Assembly: GCF_024708915.1 (NCBI RefSeq)
Contig: NZ_JANJXQ010000082.1
Coordinates: forward strand, 1 to 18,917
Length of the DNA stretch: 18,917 bases
Reading direction: 5' to 3'
DNA from: Thiobacillus sp.
GTDB taxonomy: Bacteria > Pseudomonadota > Gammaproteobacteria > Burkholderiales > Thiobacillaceae
Shown here one piece after another: positions 13,313 through 18,917 of the stretch (the first letter of the stretch is position 1; every line of letters begins with the position of its first letter). The notes under the pieces are model-generated. The model did no database searches. It was not told the origin of the DNA and saw nothing but the letters and a program-made list of their open reading frames with translations. Position numbers and translations under genes: made by a program.

Positions 13313-15556
13313 ATGTCGCACGCACGTTCACGCCCGCCTTCGGGCACCCTTCGCCAGCTGCTGGCGCGCATCCAGCCGGCCGCCGCGGCCCCTGCGGCGG
13401 CCTCGCTGGCTTTCATGATGCTGGCCCCCGCCGCCGCGCTGGCGCAACCCCCCGCAGCGGCCGAAACCACTCTGGCCACGGTGCAGGTAGAGGACACCGC
13501 CGATCCCATGACCGTCAATAACGGCTACCAGGCGACCGAGACCCGCGTCGGCAAAACCAGGCAGGATCCGCACGACGTCCCGCAAGCGATCACCACGCTC
13601 ACCAACCAGCTGATGGAGGAGCAACAGGTCGGCAGCCTGCGCGAAGCGCTGCGCAATGTGTCCGGCCTGACCTTCAACGCCGCCGAAGGCGGCCGCGCGG
13701 GCGACAACATGATGCTGCGCGGTTTCTACACCTTCGGCGACATGTACCTCGACGGCATCCGCGATACCGCGCAGTACAACCGTGAAACCTTCAACCTGGA
13801 GCAGGTCGACGTGCTGCGCGGCTCCGCCTCGATGCTGTTCGGCCGCGGCCAGGCCGGCGGCGTCATCAATCTGGTCAGCAAGACGCCGAAGCGCGCCGAT
13901 GCCTACAAGCTGACCGGCAGCGTCGGCACCGACGGCTACACCGAAGCCACGGCCGATCTCAACAAGCGCATCGGGCAGGACGCCGCCGTGCGGGTCAACC
14001 TGATGAAGCGCGACGAAGACAGCTGGCGCGAGAACCCGGTCACCGGCGCCCAGCCGGAAGTCGATCGCGGCGGCGTGGCGGTGAGCCTGGCGCTGGGGAT
14101 GCAGACCGACAACGCGTTCATCCTGTCGCATCAATTCACCCGCAACCGCGACATCCCCGACTACGGCTTCTCGTTCGACAATGCCACGCGCCGCCCGAAC
14201 AGCAACTTCTCGCCGGACACCTTCTGGGGCATCGACGCCAACTTCGACGACAGCGACGTGAACATCAGCACCGCGACGTGGACGCACCGCTTCTCGCCGA
14301 CAAGCGAACTGCGCACCACCGTTCGTTACGGCGATTACGAGCGCAGCTACTGGGCCCGCACACCCAATGCCACCACGCCGCCGAACGCGATCGGCCTGAT
14401 CGGCACCAATGCCGGCCCGACGCGCTCGATGGACTACGAGACCGTCACGGTGCAATCCGACTACAACACCCGTTTCCGCGCCCTCGACATGAAACACGAA
14501 CTGGTCGCCGGCATCGAGTATCTGCACGAGGACAGCCATCGCAGCGGACTTCGCAATCTCGGCGGTACGACGGTGGGCAATCCGCCGCTGTTCCAGCCCT
14601 ACGTCGAGAACACCACGGGCGCGGTCAATTTCACCGGCGATTCCTACGCGATCTACGTGCAGGACACGGTCGAGTTCATGCCTTTCTGGAAAGCCACGCT
14701 GGGCGCCAGGCGCGACGAGCTGAATGCCGATTACTCCAGCGCCACCTCGCCCAGTCTGGAGTATGGGGAGTGGAGCTACCGCGCGGCGCTGTCATGGCAG
14801 CCCAACGATAGCGCGCACTACTATCTCGGCTACAGCGATTCGTTCAGCCCCACCGCCGACCTGTATCAGCTGACCGTCACGCCGCAGCCGCCCGAAACCA
14901 GCCAGGTGGTCGAGCTGGGAGCGAAATGGATGTTCTTCGACGGTGATCTCGCGTTCCGCACCGCCCTCTACCGCGCCACCAAGCACTGGGAGCGCAACAC
15001 CGATCTCGAATCGACGGCCTCGATTCTCACCCGGAAACGGCGTACCGACGGACTGGAATTCGAACTGGCAGGCCGCATTACGCCCAGCTGGGAGGTGTTT
15101 GCCGGGGTTGCGCTGATGGATGCCGAGATCCTCGACACGGCCGAAAACATCCATGCCACGACCGGGGTCATCACCAAGGGCAACCTCGGCTACATCGGCC
15201 AGCGGCCGCGCAATACGCCCGAATACACCTTCAATTTGTGGAGTACCTACAAGCTGGGCGGCGGCTGGAAGATCGGCGGCGGCGTCGAGGTCAAGGGCGA
15301 CCGCTACGGCTACAACCCGAGCGGCACGGGCGCGATTCCCACCCTGCCTGGCGGCACCGCTTTCCACCCCAACACCGCACCGTCCTACGACCGCTGGGAT
15401 GCCATGGTCGCCTACGATCAGAAGGACTGGGGCGTTCGCCTGAACGTCAGGAACGTGTTCGACGAAGTCTATTACGACGCGATCTACGACAACGGCCCGT
15501 TCACCGTTCCAGGCACCAACCGCGCCTTCATCCTCACCGGCGAACTGAAGTTCTGA
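13313..15556 (+). CDS. fiu: TonB-dependent siderophore receptor, Fiu/PiuA-like
   Basis: This 747-residue outer-membrane receptor is most like the catecholate-siderophore receptors Fiu and PiuA, which take up iron bound to monocatechols. It has a signal peptide of about 44 residues ending in AALA, a TonB-box-like LATVQVE at 54-60, a plug from about 80 to 190 (HDVPQAITTLT, LREALRNVSGLTF, MLRGFYTFGDMYLDGIRD, VDVLRGSASMLFGRGQAGGVIN) and a barrel ending in ELKF. The start at 13313 follows AGGAG by 7 bases; an earlier in-frame ATG (13178) would put the signal peptide too far in. The next gene is piuC, the same pairing as fiu-ybiX in E. coli and piuA-piuC in pseudomonads, which supports the siderophore call. 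The exact ligand is unproven. Confidence 0.9.
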   Translation: MSHARSRPPSGTLRQLLARIQPAAAAPAAASLAFMMLAPAAALAQPPAAAETTLATVQVEDTADPMTVNNGYQATETRVGKTRQDPHDVPQAITTLTNQLMEEQQVGSLREALRNVSGLTFNAAEGGRAGDNMMLRGFYTFGDMYLDGIRDTAQYNRETFNLEQVDVLRGSASMLFGRGQAGGVINLVSKTPKRADAYKLTGSVGTDGYTEATADLNKRIGQDAAVRVNLMKRDEDSWRENPVTGAQPEVDRGGVAVSLALGMQTDNAFILSHQFTRNRDIPDYGFSFDNATRRPNSNFSPDTFWGIDANFDDSDVNISTATWTHRFSPTSELRTTVRYGDYERSYWARTPNATTPPNAIGLIGTNAGPTRSMDYETVTVQSDYNTRFRALDMKHELVAGIEYLHEDSHRSGLRNLGGTTVGNPPLFQPYVENTTGAVNFTGDSYAIYVQDTVEFMPFWKATLGARRDELNADYSSATSPSLEYGEWSYRAALSWQPNDSAHYYLGYSDSFSPTADLYQLTVTPQPPETSQVVELGAKWMFFDGDLAFRTALYRATKHWERNTDLESTASILTRKRRTDGLEFELAGRITPSWEVFAGVALMDAEILDTAENIHATTGVITKGNLGYIGQRPRNTPEYTFNLWSTYKLGGGWKIGGGVEVKGDRYGYNPSGTGAIPTLPGGTAFHPNTAPSYDRWDAMVAYDQKDWGVRLNVRNVFDEVYYDAIYDNGPFTVPGTNRAFILTGELKF

Positions 15557-15565
15557 GCCTGCTTT

Positions 15566-15620
15566 CCCTGCCGATTCATTGGCAGGGATAGGGCGCTGCC
15601 CACGCGGCGCCCTATCCCTG
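15566..15620 (+). promoter_or_regulatory. two overlapping hairpins between receptor and piuC
   Basis: CAGGGATAGGGCGC (15583-15596) pairs perfectly with GCGCCCTATCCCTG (15607-15620). The stem can grow inward by three more pairs (one G-U) to 17 bp with a CCAC loop. An alternative 7-bp stem, CCCTGCC (15566-15572) with GGCAGGG (15581-15587), uses part of the same 5' arm, so the two exclude each other. No T tract follows, so this is not a standard terminator. The big stem ends 2 bases before the piuC Shine-Dalgarno (AGGAG 15623-15627). It may protect an mRNA end or tune piuC against the receptor. Confidence 0.6.
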
Positions 15621-15635
15621 ACAGGAGACCCGACC

Positions 15636-16319
15636 ATGCTGCTGCATATACCCAACGTACTCGACGCCGCCGCCCTCGCCCGCTGCAGCGCGCTGCTCGA
15701 CCGGGCCGACTGGACCGACGGTCGCGTCACCGCCGGTTCGCAGGCCGCCACGGTCAAAAACAACCTGCAACTGCCGGAAGCCAGTCCGCTCGCCCAACAG
15801 CTGCGTGCGGTCGCGTTGGAGGCGCTGTCGAAGAATCCCAAATTCTTCAGCGCCGCCCTGCCCAAGCGCATCTATCCGCCGCTGTTCAACCGCTACGGCG
15901 GCGAAGCCAACTCCTTCGGCAACCACGTCGACAACGCCATCCGCACCCATCCGGCCAGCGCCCAGCACGTGCGCACCGACCTGTCGTTCACGCTGTTTCT
16001 CAATGATCCCGCCGACTACGACGGCGGCGAACTCATCATCGAGGACGGCATGGGCGGGCGGGCGGTCAAACTGCCGGCGGGCCACCTCATCCTCTACCCG
16101 TCGTACAGCGTGCACCGCGTCGAGGCGGTGACGCGCGGCGCGCGGCTGGCGTGCTTTTCCTGGCTGGAAAGCATGGTGCGCGAGCCGCAACAGCGCGAAT
16201 TGCTGTACGAACTGGACATGAGCATCGTCGCCCTGCGCGGCGAGCAGGGCGAGACCGATACCGCGGTGCGGCTGACCAGCTGTTACCACAACCTGATGCG
16301 GATGTGGGCGACGGTGTAG
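15636..16319 (+). CDS. piuC: PKHD-type Fe(II)/2-oxoglutarate hydroxylase (PiuC/YbiX)
   Basis: This 227-residue cytoplasmic dioxygenase belongs to the PiuC/YbiX family, made under iron limitation and thought to act on siderophore-derived or receptor-linked substrates; the true substrate is not settled. The iron facial triad is H97 and D99 in FGNHVDNAIR and H160 in YPSYSVHRVEAV, with R170 in TRGARLACFSW as the 2-oxoglutarate-binding arginine. The jelly-roll core reads DLSFTLFLNDPADYDGGEL. The length equals the E. coli protein (about 225). ATG 15636 was chosen for AGGAG 8 bases upstream and the family N-terminus MLLHIPNVL. It follows the Fiu-like receptor gene by 79 bp, the conserved partnership of the family. 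Confidence 0.93.
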   Translation: MLLHIPNVLDAAALARCSALLDRADWTDGRVTAGSQAATVKNNLQLPEASPLAQQLRAVALEALSKNPKFFSAALPKRIYPPLFNRYGGEANSFGNHVDNAIRTHPASAQHVRTDLSFTLFLNDPADYDGGELIIEDGMGGRAVKLPAGHLILYPSYSVHRVEAVTRGARLACFSWLESMVREPQQRELLYELDMSIVALRGEQGETDTAVRLTSCYHNLMRMWATV

Positions 16320-16435
16320 CCGGGCGCGGCCATGGCGGAGGCCATGTGTATCCTGCGGCCGACGCATGGCGAGGCCACGCGCCGACGCTGTCGCTCTTTC
16401 CTTTGCCAGTGCAGCGCCGCGCTTTCTTTTTGTTA
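16320..16435. other. piuC-bfd spacer with two similar small palindromes
   Basis: CATGGCGGAGGCCATG (about 16331-16346) is a 6-bp stem with a GGAG loop, and a near copy, GCATGGCGAGGCCACGC, follows about 20 bp later. Neither is followed by a T tract. They may mark the 3' end of the piuC message. The bfd promoter begins immediately after. Confidence 0.35.
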
Positions 16436-16463
16436 TTGACAATTATTCTCATTTATATAAAAT
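16436..16463 (+). promoter_or_regulatory. sigma-70 promoter with Fur box before bfd
   Basis: TTGACA at 16436-16441, a 16-bp spacer and TAAAAT at 16458-16463 form a good promoter 35 bp before the bfd start. The spacer holds CAATTATTCTCATTTATA, whose complement contains AAATGAGAATAATTG, the same AAATGAGAAT unit as in the hemP promoter, consistent with a Fur operator. Bfd is Fur-repressed in enterobacteria and pseudomonads, so repression by iron fits. Confidence 0.72.
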
Positions 16464-16497
16464 CCTATTCAACCGATGCAACAGCTGGAGAGTCACC

Positions 16498-16707
16498 ATG
16501 TACGTCTGCCTTTGCCACAGCGTCACCGACACCGATATTCGCCGGCTTGTGCGTACCGAGGGCGTATGCTCGATGCGCGAATTGAGCAGGCAGCTGGGTG
16601 TCGCCACCCAGTGCGGCAAGTGCGGCTGCTGCGCCAGGGAAGTGCTGCGCGACGCCGTACATGCGGCGCGCAGCGAAGCAGGCTGCGCCGCACTCGCGGC
16701 AGCCTGA
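16498..16707 (+). CDS. bfd: bacterioferritin-associated ferredoxin
   Basis: Bfd carries one [2Fe-2S] cluster and passes electrons to the haem of bacterioferritin so that stored Fe3+ is reduced and released. The 69-residue protein has the ligands C4 and C6 in MYVCLCHSVTD and C39 and C42 in QCGKCGCC, the CxC-x32-CxxC pattern of the family. Extra cysteines C24, C44 and C45 are also present. ATG 16498 follows GGAGAG by about 6-7 bases. It is transcribed from a Fur-type promoter while bfr follows 176 bp later with a possible promoter of its own, so iron release can be induced without making more storage protein. Length is typical (about 64-73). Confidence 0.95.
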   Translation: MYVCLCHSVTDTDIRRLVRTEGVCSMRELSRQLGVATQCGKCGCCAREVLRDAVHAARSEAGCAALAAA

Positions 16708-16768
16708 CCCCCTCGCTCCCATACCCGATTCGCCTTCCCCGGGCGCCGCCGAATCGCCGCGACGGCGC

Positions 16769-16796
16769 TTGCTTTGCAGGCCCGTATACCTAGAAT
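16769..16796 (+). promoter_or_regulatory. possible sigma-70 promoter for bfr
   Basis: TTGCTT (16769-16774), a 16-bp spacer and TAGAAT (16791-16796) give a plausible promoter about 90 bp before bfr. No Fur-like sequence overlaps it, in contrast to the bfd promoter. A 7-bp inverted repeat, CGATTCG (16726-16732) with CGAATCG (16750-16756), lies between bfd and this site and may mark the end of the bfd transcript. Confidence 0.4.
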
Positions 16797-16883
16797 GCCG
16801 GGTGAACCTGTATTGCCCTTTGACCGGGCATGCGTCCTGCCGCCGGCCCGCTTGCAGACATTTCCAACCATCGGGAGAACGCC

Positions 16884-17363
16884 ATGAAAGGCGACAAGAA
16901 AGTCATCCAGTATCTGAACAAGACCCTGACGGTGGAGCTCACTGCCGTCAACCAGTATTTTCTGCATGCGCGCATGTACAAGAACTGGGGGCTGACCGCA
17001 CTGGGCAAGCACGAATACGAGGAATCGATCGAGGAGATGCGGCACGCCGACAAGCTGATCGAGCGCATCCTCTTTCTGGAGGGGCTGCCCAATCTGCAGG
17101 ACCTCAACAAGCTGATGATCGGCGAGAACGTGCCCGAGTGCCTGGCATGCGACCTCAAACTCGAGAACGCCGGCCGGGTGCTGTATATCGAAGCGATTGC
17201 GCATTGCGAAGCGGTCAAGGATTACGTCTCGCGCGAAATCCTGGTCGGCATCCAGGCAGACACCGAAGAACACATCGATTATCTGGAAACCCAGCTCGAC
17301 CTCATCCAGCGCATGGGCGAACAGAACTACATGCAAACCGCTGCCGGCCCGATTGAAGGCTGA
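16884..17363 (+). CDS. bfr: bacterioferritin
   Basis: Bacterioferritin forms a 24-subunit shell that oxidises Fe2+ and stores it as a mineral, with haem between subunit pairs. The 159-residue protein aligns without gaps to E. coli Bfr over nearly its length. The haem ligand M52 is present, and of the ferroxidase ligands E18, E51, H54, E94 and H130 are present, but position 127, normally glutamate, is threonine (ADTEEH at 125-130). That could weaken the di-iron centre or mean that the protein works with a second subunit type, as in bacteria with paired Bfr subunits. No second bfr gene lies here. ATG 16884 follows GGGAG by 6 bases and gives the standard [12 protein letters not shown] start. It lies directly behind bfd, its electron donor. 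Confidence 0.95.
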   Translation: MKGDKKVIQYLNKTLTVELTAVNQYFLHARMYKNWGLTALGKHEYEESIEEMRHADKLIERILFLEGLPNLQDLNKLMIGENVPECLACDLKLENAGRVLYIEAIAHCEAVKDYVSREILVGIQADTEEHIDYLETQLDLIQRMGEQNYMQTAAGPIEG

Positions 17364-17383
17364 GCGCAGTCCGCCATACCCCC

Positions 17384-17455
17384 AACGTCCCCCAGCGGGA
17401 CATACGACTGCCCGGGCTTCGGCCCGCGGCAGAGGAAATCCCCGCGTGGGACGTT
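17384..17455 (+). promoter_or_regulatory. structured leader of the glycosylase gene
   Basis: A C(TTCG)G tetraloop hairpin, CTGCC-C-GGGC against GCCC-GC-GGCAG (17408-17432, one bulged C), has its 3' end on the AGAGGA Shine-Dalgarno-like sequence (17431-17436). Around it AACGTCCC (17384-17391) is fully complementary to GGGACGTT (17448-17455), which ends 2 bases before the ATG and contains the nearer ribosome site GGGA. A competing short stem GTCCC/GGGAC (17387-17401) is also possible. There is no T tract. Translation control of the following gene is inferred. Confidence 0.45.
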
Positions 17456-17457
17456 TT

Positions 17458-18087
17458 ATGCCTGCCAGCTTCGATCCGGATTGCCGCACCTGCCCGCGTC
17501 TCGCCGCCTTTCTCGACGAGGTGCGCGCACGCCACCCCGATTATCATGCCCGTCCGGTACCTGCCTTCGGCGACCCCGCGCCGGGCCTGCTGATCGTCGG
17601 CCTCGCCCCCGGCATGCACGGCGCCAACCGCAGCGGGCGCCCCTTCACCGGCGACTACGCCGGCGTGCTCTTGTACGAGACACTGCACCGCTTCGGCTAC
17701 GCCAGTGCGCCGCAATCGCTGTCGGCGGACGACGGCTTACAGCTCATCGGCTGCCGCATCACCAACGCGGTGAAATGCCTGCCGCCCGCCAACAAGCCGG
17801 AACCGGGCGAAATCCGCGAATGCAACCGCTATCTCGCCACCGAACTGGCCGCTCTGCCCGGGCACGCCGGCATCCTGGCGCTGGGGCAGATCGCGCATCA
17901 GGCGGTGCTGCGCGCGCAGGGCCTCAAGCTCAAGGATTACCCCTTCGCCCACGCCAGCGACTATCGCCTGCCCGACGGCCGGCGGCTGGTCAGCAGCTAC
18001 CACTGCTCCCGCTACAATACCCAGACGCGCCGCCTCACCCCCGAGATGTTCGCGGCGGTGTTCGAGAAAATTCAAGCCAAGGACTGA
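17458..18087 (+). CDS. uracil-DNA glycosylase, family 5 (UdgB)-like
   Basis: This predicted base-excision repair enzyme of 209 residues would remove uracil and perhaps other deaminated bases from DNA. Four cysteines, C9, C12, C107 and C122, fit the [4Fe-4S] cluster of family 4/5 glycosylases. Motif A reads GLAPGMHGANRSGRPFTGD (48-66), the family 5 form in which the polar catalytic residue of other families is replaced by Ala/Gly-rich sequence. Motif B, usually HPSxxN with a following TGRLT, is HCSRYNTQTRRLT (182-194), so the proline is C183 and the glycine is Arg. ATG 17458 was used; GTG 17446 is in frame behind a stronger AGAGGA and is a real alternative. The tautomerase gene begins 2 bp after the stop. 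Confidence 0.85.
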   Translation: MPASFDPDCRTCPRLAAFLDEVRARHPDYHARPVPAFGDPAPGLLIVGLAPGMHGANRSGRPFTGDYAGVLLYETLHRFGYASAPQSLSADDGLQLIGCRITNAVKCLPPANKPEPGEIRECNRYLATELAALPGHAGILALGQIAHQAVLRAQGLKLKDYPFAHASDYRLPDGRRLVSSYHCSRYNTQTRRLTPEMFAAVFEKIQAKD

Positions 18088-18089
18088 CC

Positions 18090-18275
18090 ATGCCCGTCGT
18101 CACCATCAAGCTCGCCGGTTCGCTCACCCGCGCGCAGAAACAGAAGGTCGCCGAGGAAATCACCGCCACGCTGGAGCGCCACGCCGGCAAACCGGCGTCG
18201 TATACCACCATTGCGTTCGAGGAACTGCCGGACGAGAACTGGGCGATCGCTGGAAAACTGCTGGATGAGGAATGA
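18090..18275 (+). CDS. 4-oxalocrotonate tautomerase family protein
   Basis: This 61-residue small enzyme has the tautomerase fold. After loss of the initiator Met it begins PVVTIKLAGSLTRAQKQKVA, with the N-terminal proline that acts as the catalytic base in the superfamily. Length matches the 4-OT subgroup (about 60-76). GKPASYTTIAFEELPDENWAIAG, with a conserved late tryptophan, also fits. Genuine 4-OT acts in meta-cleavage of aromatics, but no catabolic genes lie here, so the physiological substrate is unknown. It is 2 bp behind the glycosylase stop and probably in one transcript with it. A long palindromic repeat begins on the very next base after its stop. Confidence 0.88.
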   Translation: MPVVTIKLAGSLTRAQKQKVAEEITATLERHAGKPASYTTIAFEELPDENWAIAGKLLDEE

Positions 18276-18361
18276 TTTTTATCCGCGAAGTACGCGAAGG
18301 AACACGAAGAAAGACTTAACGATTTTACTTCGCGCCTCTTCGCGTACTTCGCGGATAAAAA
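18276..18361. repeat. 86-bp palindromic repeat of CGCGAAG type
   Basis: The 24-nt arm at 18276-18299 (TTTTTATCCGCGAAG then TACGCGAAG) is perfectly complementary to 18338-18361. The interior also pairs in part (for example CGAAG 18305-18309 with CTTCG 18328-18332). Within the arm CGCGAAG recurs about every 9 bp. Dispersed palindromes built on GCGAAGnACGCGAAG with flanking T/A runs are scattered between genes in many bacterial genomes, so this is probably a REP/MITE-like element. It may also shield the 3' end of the preceding message or act as a barrier to readthrough, but it is not a standard terminator because the 3' side is A-rich on this strand. Confidence 0.8.
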
Positions 18362-18371
18362 AGTTTTGCAA

Positions 18372-18917
18372 GTGAGTATCACCAAGGACTTTCTCGCCTC
18401 GCTGCCCACCCTGCCCGGCGTCTACCGCATGGTCGATGTGGCCGGCGCGGTGCTTTACGTCGGCAAGGCGAAGGATCTGAGGAAGCGGGTCTCCAGCTAT
18501 TTCCAGAAAACCGACCAGAGCCCGCGCATCCGGCTGATGCTGAAAAGCGTCGACCATATCGACACCACGGTGACGCGCACCGAGGCCGAGGCGCTGCTGC
18601 TGGAAAACAACCTGATCAAGGAGCTGAAGCCGCGCTTCAACATCCTGTTCCGCGACGACAAGTCCTACCCCTACCTGCTGCTGACCGGGCACCGTTTTCC
18701 GCGCCTCGCCTATTTCCGCGGCACGCCGAAGAAGAACGACCAGGTGTTCGGACCGTATCCAAACGCCTATGCGGTGCGCGAAAGCATCCAGCTGCTGCAG
18801 AAGGTGTTCCAGCTGCGCACCTGCGAGGACAGCGTGTTCGCCAACCGCTCGCGGCCGTGCCTGCTGTATCAGATCAAGCGCTGCACCGCACCCTGCGTCG
18901 GCCACATCGCGCCCGAC
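18372..18917 (+). CDS. uvrC: UvrABC excinuclease subunit C, N-terminal part
   Basis: UvrC makes both incisions around DNA damage in nucleotide excision repair. The window holds the first 182 codons and the gene runs off the right edge. The N-terminal GIY-YIG nuclease domain that makes the 3' cut is complete: GVY 16-18, [12 protein letters not shown] from 29, and the [21 protein letters not shown] helix segment with its catalytic glutamate. After it come four cysteines spaced C-x11-C-x7-C-x3-C, as for the [4Fe-4S] cluster found in UvrC. I used GTG 18372; TTG two codons earlier is an alternative that gives MQVSITKDF. No clear Shine-Dalgarno is seen, and the palindromic repeat ends only 10 bp upstream, so its promoter would have to lie further back or within the repeat. 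Confidence 0.95.
   Translation, partial: MSITKDFLASLPTLPGVYRMVDVAGAVLYVGKAKDLRKRVSSYFQKTDQSPRIRLMLKSVDHIDTTVTRTEAEALLLENNLIKELKPRFNILFRDDKSYPYLLLTGHRFPRLAYFRGTPKKNDQVFGPYPNAYAVRESIQLLQKVFQLRTCEDSVFANRSRPCLLYQIKRCTAPCVGHIAPD

Noticed and set aside
16598..17356. Long plus-strand open frame overlapping bfd and bfr
   Set aside because: It is out of frame with both recognised genes and its translation is compositionally biased with no family features.

Overview
The window is high-GC, densely coded chromosomal DNA, most like a betaproteobacterium (the Thiobacillus/Nitrosomonadales type is a guess from gene content). Evidence: strong G/C bias at third codon positions, a PiuC-type hydroxylase beside a Fiu-like receptor, HemP beside TonB-ExbBD, and an acpS-nagZ pair with 4-nt overlaps. 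I see no insertion sequence, phage gene, CRISPR array or defence cassette.

Layout. (1) 1-2526: the start of a MoxR-like AAA+ ATPase gene (minus, cut by the window edge), a non-coding stretch with a 14-bp inverted repeat, a zinc-ribbon Nudix hydrolase (plus), and a large uncharacterised protein with a PilZ-like signature (minus). (2) 2756-6198: tRNA-Ser(UGA), then a tight run of radical SAM protein, acpS, nagZ and a zinc-type CDF exporter, whose starts overlap the preceding stops. (3) 6232-17363: an iron island. A Fur-type promoter precedes hemP, tonB, exbB, exbD, a FecA-like receptor, a small frameshifted gene, feoA, feoB, a Fiu-like siderophore receptor and piuC. A second Fur-type promoter drives bfd, and bfr follows with its own possible promoter. 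The block covers ferric-siderophore uptake across the outer membrane (receptors powered by TonB-ExbBD), ferrous uptake (FeoAB), a siderophore-linked hydroxylase (PiuC), and storage and release (Bfr, Bfd). (4) 17384-18917: a structured leader and a family-5-like uracil-DNA glycosylase, a 4-oxalocrotonate tautomerase homologue, a large palindromic repeat, and the first third of uvrC.

Most interesting observation: the leaders of the two TonB-dependent receptor genes, about 4.6 kb apart, share one architecture. Each has CCAGCCAGCCAA, then a hairpin whose loop opens with (A)GCCAGCC and whose 3' arm covers part or all of the Shine-Dalgarno sequence, then GGAGCAA and the start codon. The two hairpin arms differ in sequence but both pair perfectly. 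This looks like a shared post-transcriptional control element, possibly not described before. Secondary points are a small gene between the first receptor and feoA whose codon bias switches frame mid-gene, nested hairpins before piuC, and substitutions at key residues of Bfr and the glycosylase.
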